The notes under the pieces: model-generated | Told to the model about the DNA's origin: nothing | Seen by the model: the letters and a program-made list of their open reading frames with translations, nothing else | Database searches by the model: none | NCBI RefSeq assembly: GCF_030463565.1 | Contig: NC_134644.1 | Coordinates: forward strand, 154,920,191 to 154,984,190 | Source: Pelecanus crispus | Lineage: Eukaryota > Chordata > Aves > Pelecaniformes > Pelecanidae | Direction: 5' to 3' | Length of the DNA: 64,000 nt | Made by a program: the position numbers and the translations under genes | Shown here: in pieces, positions 60,711-64,000 of the stretch | How the letters are laid out: every line of letters begins with the position of its first letter | Numbering within the stretch: the first letter of the stretch is position 1

Positions 60711-62511
60711 TTGATTTTTTTTATTATTACCAAATAGAAATGACAACCTTTGTGCTCTTTTTTAGAAGCTGGCACAAACTTATTGACTATTGATAATATA
60801 ACTATACCTCTTGCCCATGTGCCTTAATTCAAAATAATTAAAGTCTAGTTGCAGGCACTCTCACTGAAATAAGCAGTATTATGGGTTTCATTTTCCTTAG
60901 GGTTTGGATTTCCTTTACTATTAGTTTTCACCTGCAGCAGTCCCTTCTGAATGTAATCAGTTAAATGGTAGAAAAAAAAAATTTTAATACTCTCAGCACA
61001 ACATTCTCTATATGAAGCAGATGTTGACAATCCAGACGAGTAGATTCTGCAGCTGACAAAAGCTTGTTTCCTGAACAAACTTACTAACAAGCATGCCAGG
61101 CTCCGAGGGTTAAGCCACACTATAAAACAGTTCTTTTTTTCTGGAAAGTCTCCAAACTACGTTCATCTTGTCCCTTCTTGCTCCCACTTGCTAGCTCCAT
61201 TACAAAATGTGCAGAATGGCCATCGACTAAAACACGAAAATATTTGCTCATTGCTATTGCTTTCCCAACCTGCACTGGGCAAATAAGTGTCTTTGGTGGA
61301 GTTTACTGCTTGTAAGCTCTCTGTTGATGCTGAAATGTTTTTTCCTTTTTTCCTTCAGAAGCTTTGAGTCATGCTTTGTAACTGAAAATTATGGGTTATA
61401 TTTTCAGACAAGCTAAGGCCAAGCCTTCTTGGTCAGAGTGTAATTGGTGCTCACAAAACCCATCAAGGAGGCAAGCCTGCTTGGTGATACCACTATTCTA
61501 GCAGAGCCAGTACTCAGAGCTACACTTAATGCAGTTTCTACCTGTCTGTGGAGGGCAAAAAAGGGCAGATTTGGTCCAATGCTACAGCAAAATTAAGAGA
61601 GAGCTGCCATAGGCAATGACAGTATATTGTTGTAAATACTATGTACTACAGTCTCATTTAAAATGATAAGACTTGTAAACAGTAATTTTTAGTATTACAG
61701 TGCTAAATAATATTGCAATGTCTTCAAGATTCATGCAATACTAACAAAAGCACTAAGATCTTACCGTTTGTAAATCCTGTCATCTTTCCCAGAACGATGC
61801 TTTCTGTTTGCTACCATCCTTCTTCAGATCATACTTCAACTTATAAGATAATCTTTTCTAAGTAGGATCATTTTCTTTTATCTATAACTTGCACTTACAT
61901 TTATGTCATGACTTAACTAACAATGGAATGAAATCCTCCAGTTACTAAAAATGTCAACAAATTAGACTGGGCTTTTCTTTAAGATTTGAAAAGTCAAAGC
62001 AAAACTAAAACTAAAATACAGCTCTACAGGTCTTTGAATGTTTTCTTCGACTGCCATAGTGTATTAAGTTAAAGTAAAGGTACATTGTGCTATGTATCTT
62101 TTAGATCCTATGCAAGATTTTGAAATAATATGTGTGCAGCATTCAGCCAAAGACAATTACGTGAATAGGTCAAACAATAATAAAGTAAATTAAGAAATCA
62201 GCACTTCCAACTAAGCTTCCATACTGATTAAAGCTAAACTCAGAAATGCATGAAACAACAGTTAGCATTATATTCAAAACATTAGACATACTCTGCATGT
62301 TATTTCAACATCAATAAAACAGGCCAAATTAAGAGATCACAGCACTATAACAAACACGGTAAAGACTTGTTTTGTTCCTTTTCCCTATGACTAGTCATAC
62401 CGGCTTCTCTCTAATTGGGAGTAGAAGATATCAGAAATTTTGCAAAGCCTGAGCAGGAAGAACAGTGTTCTTTCAGCCTAAACCCACAGCATGTTCTGCC
62501 TTTCACAGCAG
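60711..62511. other. A+T-rich unique sequence
   Basis: No repeat family or gene recognised. A 91-codon minus-strand frame (60845-61120) shows no domain. Confidence 0.5.
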
Positions 62512-62750
62512 CAGAATCATCCAGGTTGGTCCCTGATCCAACTTCCTGCTCTCGCTAGCATCAGGACCATTCAGAACAGAGTGTTCAGGGCTTTGTCCAG
62601 CCAGATCTTAGAAACTTCAAAGGATGGTGACTGCACAGTCTACGGACAAATCTAACCCAGTGCTCAACTGTCCCTGTGGAGAAGGCAATAGTTCTTGCTG
62701 TTCCTAGACCAGTCTCTGCCACTTAGGCTACCTGTTCTTGTGGCAACATA
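62512..62750 (-). mobile_element. Old CR1 3' fragment
   Basis: The plus strand reads AGAATCATCCAGGTTGGTCC, then degraded reverse-complement CR1 3' sequence (CAGGGCTTTGTCCAGCCAGA, CCTGTGGAGAAGGC) to GTTCTTGTGG. It is more diverged than the other copies, so an older subfamily. Confidence 0.75.
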
Positions 62751-63079
62751 ACAAGACCAACAGGAGACATAAAATGTAGTGGTTATGTTTACCGAGACCC
62801 ACCTAGAGAGAGCCTTAGCATTGACACTCAAAAGGCAGATGGTGTTTGTAGGTATTGTGCGTGCTTGTGACTACAAGTGCAAGGTATAAGTTAAGATCTC
62901 AAAAGCATCCTGGCTTACAAACTTTTCCACATTTGGCATTTCAGTGTAGATGCAGTCAAAAAGCACGAAAGATCGTAATCACCTGTCTGATCACAGAGAT
63001 CACTCACTGAGTTCTGGTGCTACATTTATTTTGAGCTTTTTTTTTATTATTATTTCTCACTTATGAAGAAGAGATTTAT
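62751..63079. other. Unique sequence between two CR1 fragments
   Basis: Nothing recognised apart from a T9 run and TTATTATTATT near 63040. Confidence 0.5.
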
Positions 63080-63229
63080 TGTAGCTAGAAGGAACCTCAT
63101 GAAATTCAGCAGAGACAAGTGTAAACTCATGGCCCTGGACCACCTTGTCTGACCCAACTTTGAGCAGGAGGTTGGACTATGTAACCTCCCTAGGTCCCTT
63201 CAAACCTGTATTATTCAATAATTCTATGA
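63080..63229 (+). mobile_element. CR1 3' end fragment
   Basis: TGACCCAACTTTGAGCAGGA, GTTGGACTATGTAACCTCCC and CCTTCAAACCTGTATTATTC, ending AATTCTATGAC, form a decayed CR1 3' terminus on the plus strand. Confidence 0.8.
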
Positions 63230-64000
63230 CTTTGTTGGTTGCAGAACTAAAAAATTCTTCAGTTAGCCTTTTCTAAATAAATCTAATAAAAGAGAGAAAT
63301 CCTGATTTCCTTTGCCAGGTTTCAAAAGAAAAGAAATGTTAGCACCAAACTTTCAGGAAGAGTGGAGGGACAACACAAGAACATTTTTGACCCTTTATAC
63401 TGCAGGTTGTCAAGTTAAAGCCAGAAGTTTTAAAATATTCACTCTCAGAGGAAATATATCAATTTAAAGAAAGAAAATACTTACCCACTAGAAATAACTA
63501 TACCTGTAACACAGCTTGTATTAGAAGTTATGTCAGTTTAGTATACTTTAAGTGTATAGCTAGTGTCTTCACCAAAGTGTATGTACAGTTTTAGTCTAAA
63601 TATTATTTATCCTACTTTAAATATTTTTGCAAACTAGGATCATTAACTCCCTGTTTGCCATATCACTAGTAGCTTATCAGGTTAAAAGAACTCACACTAC
63701 TTAGTTAACATGCATTTTGCAGCTTTGCATATTTATTAGTTTTCTATATTTAAGTATAAATGCTTTAATCTTTTAATCTTTTCAGTCATAATTTCTGAAT
63801 ATTAATAATGAAATGTAACTGCAGGATAAGGACAGAAAGCTTGATTGGGTCTTTTTACTGTTGCTCTTCCACAAGTCTTAAATACTATTGCAACAATGGA
63901 ATGAAGAAAGATTACTGCATAAAAAGCCTCCAAAGTCCAATCAAGCAGCATAAAGTCCATCCAGTTACATGTCTGTGTCAAGGAAAGAAGTCCTTCCCAC
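63230..64000. other. A+T-rich unique sequence to the window end
   Basis: No repeat or gene recognised. Confidence 0.5.

Noticed and set aside
1..64000. Search by eye for tRNA (GGTTCRANYCC-type B box), U6, 5S, known miRNA seeds and CRISPR-like spaced repeats
   Set aside because: None found. Only simple repeats and CR1/LTR sequence recur, and CRISPR is not expected in a bird genome.

Overview
The window looks like nuclear DNA from a bird, probably a neoavian. It is A+T-rich and almost free of genes. The evidence is many CR1 non-LTR retrotransposon copies with the typical 3' ends (repeats of ATTCTATG), three solo LTRs of an avian endogenous retrovirus type that starts TGTCCTGGTTT, and no sign of mammalian SINEs. 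I found no multi-exon protein gene, rRNA, tRNA or CRISPR array that I can defend. Most open frames of 60-140 codons scattered through the window look like chance.

Layout. 0.8-1.35 kb: solo LTR (+) with a perfect 5-bp target duplication. 3.8-9.5 kb: a same-strand cluster of CR1 copies, ending in a 3.2-kb copy that carries the endonuclease and reverse-transcriptase region of ORF2, broken by several stops and frameshifts. 10.66-10.92 kb: an isolated CpG-rich patch with a (CAG)15 tract next to a 12-bp repeat. 10.9-19 kb: mostly unique sequence with a degenerate minisatellite at 16.9 kb. 19.0-19.6 kb: solo LTR (-) of a more diverged subfamily. 24.6-25.25 kb: an old CR1 (+) split by a CR1 (-). 29.87-30.44 kb: solo LTR (+), close sister of the first. 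31.16-31.85 kb: a GC-rich block followed by a CR1 3' end. 37.16-37.95 kb: a GC-rich minisatellite with an LTR-like promoter segment on the minus strand. 38.85-39.01, 47.06-47.67, 55.25-55.36, 60.65-60.71, 62.51-62.75 and 63.08-63.23 kb: CR1 fragments. About 56.0-57.25 kb: a repeat-free, relatively CpG-retaining block that could be a conserved regulatory element.

No set of genes here works together. The content is mostly the record of CR1 and retroviral insertion. The points most worth checking are the CAG/CpG patch, the 18-bp palindrome at the predicted start site of two LTRs, the nested CR1 insertion at 25 kb, the LTR-like minisatellite element at 37 kb, a perfect hairpin at 47.8 kb and two weak exon candidates on the minus strand. 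I saw nothing that convincingly forms a new biological system.
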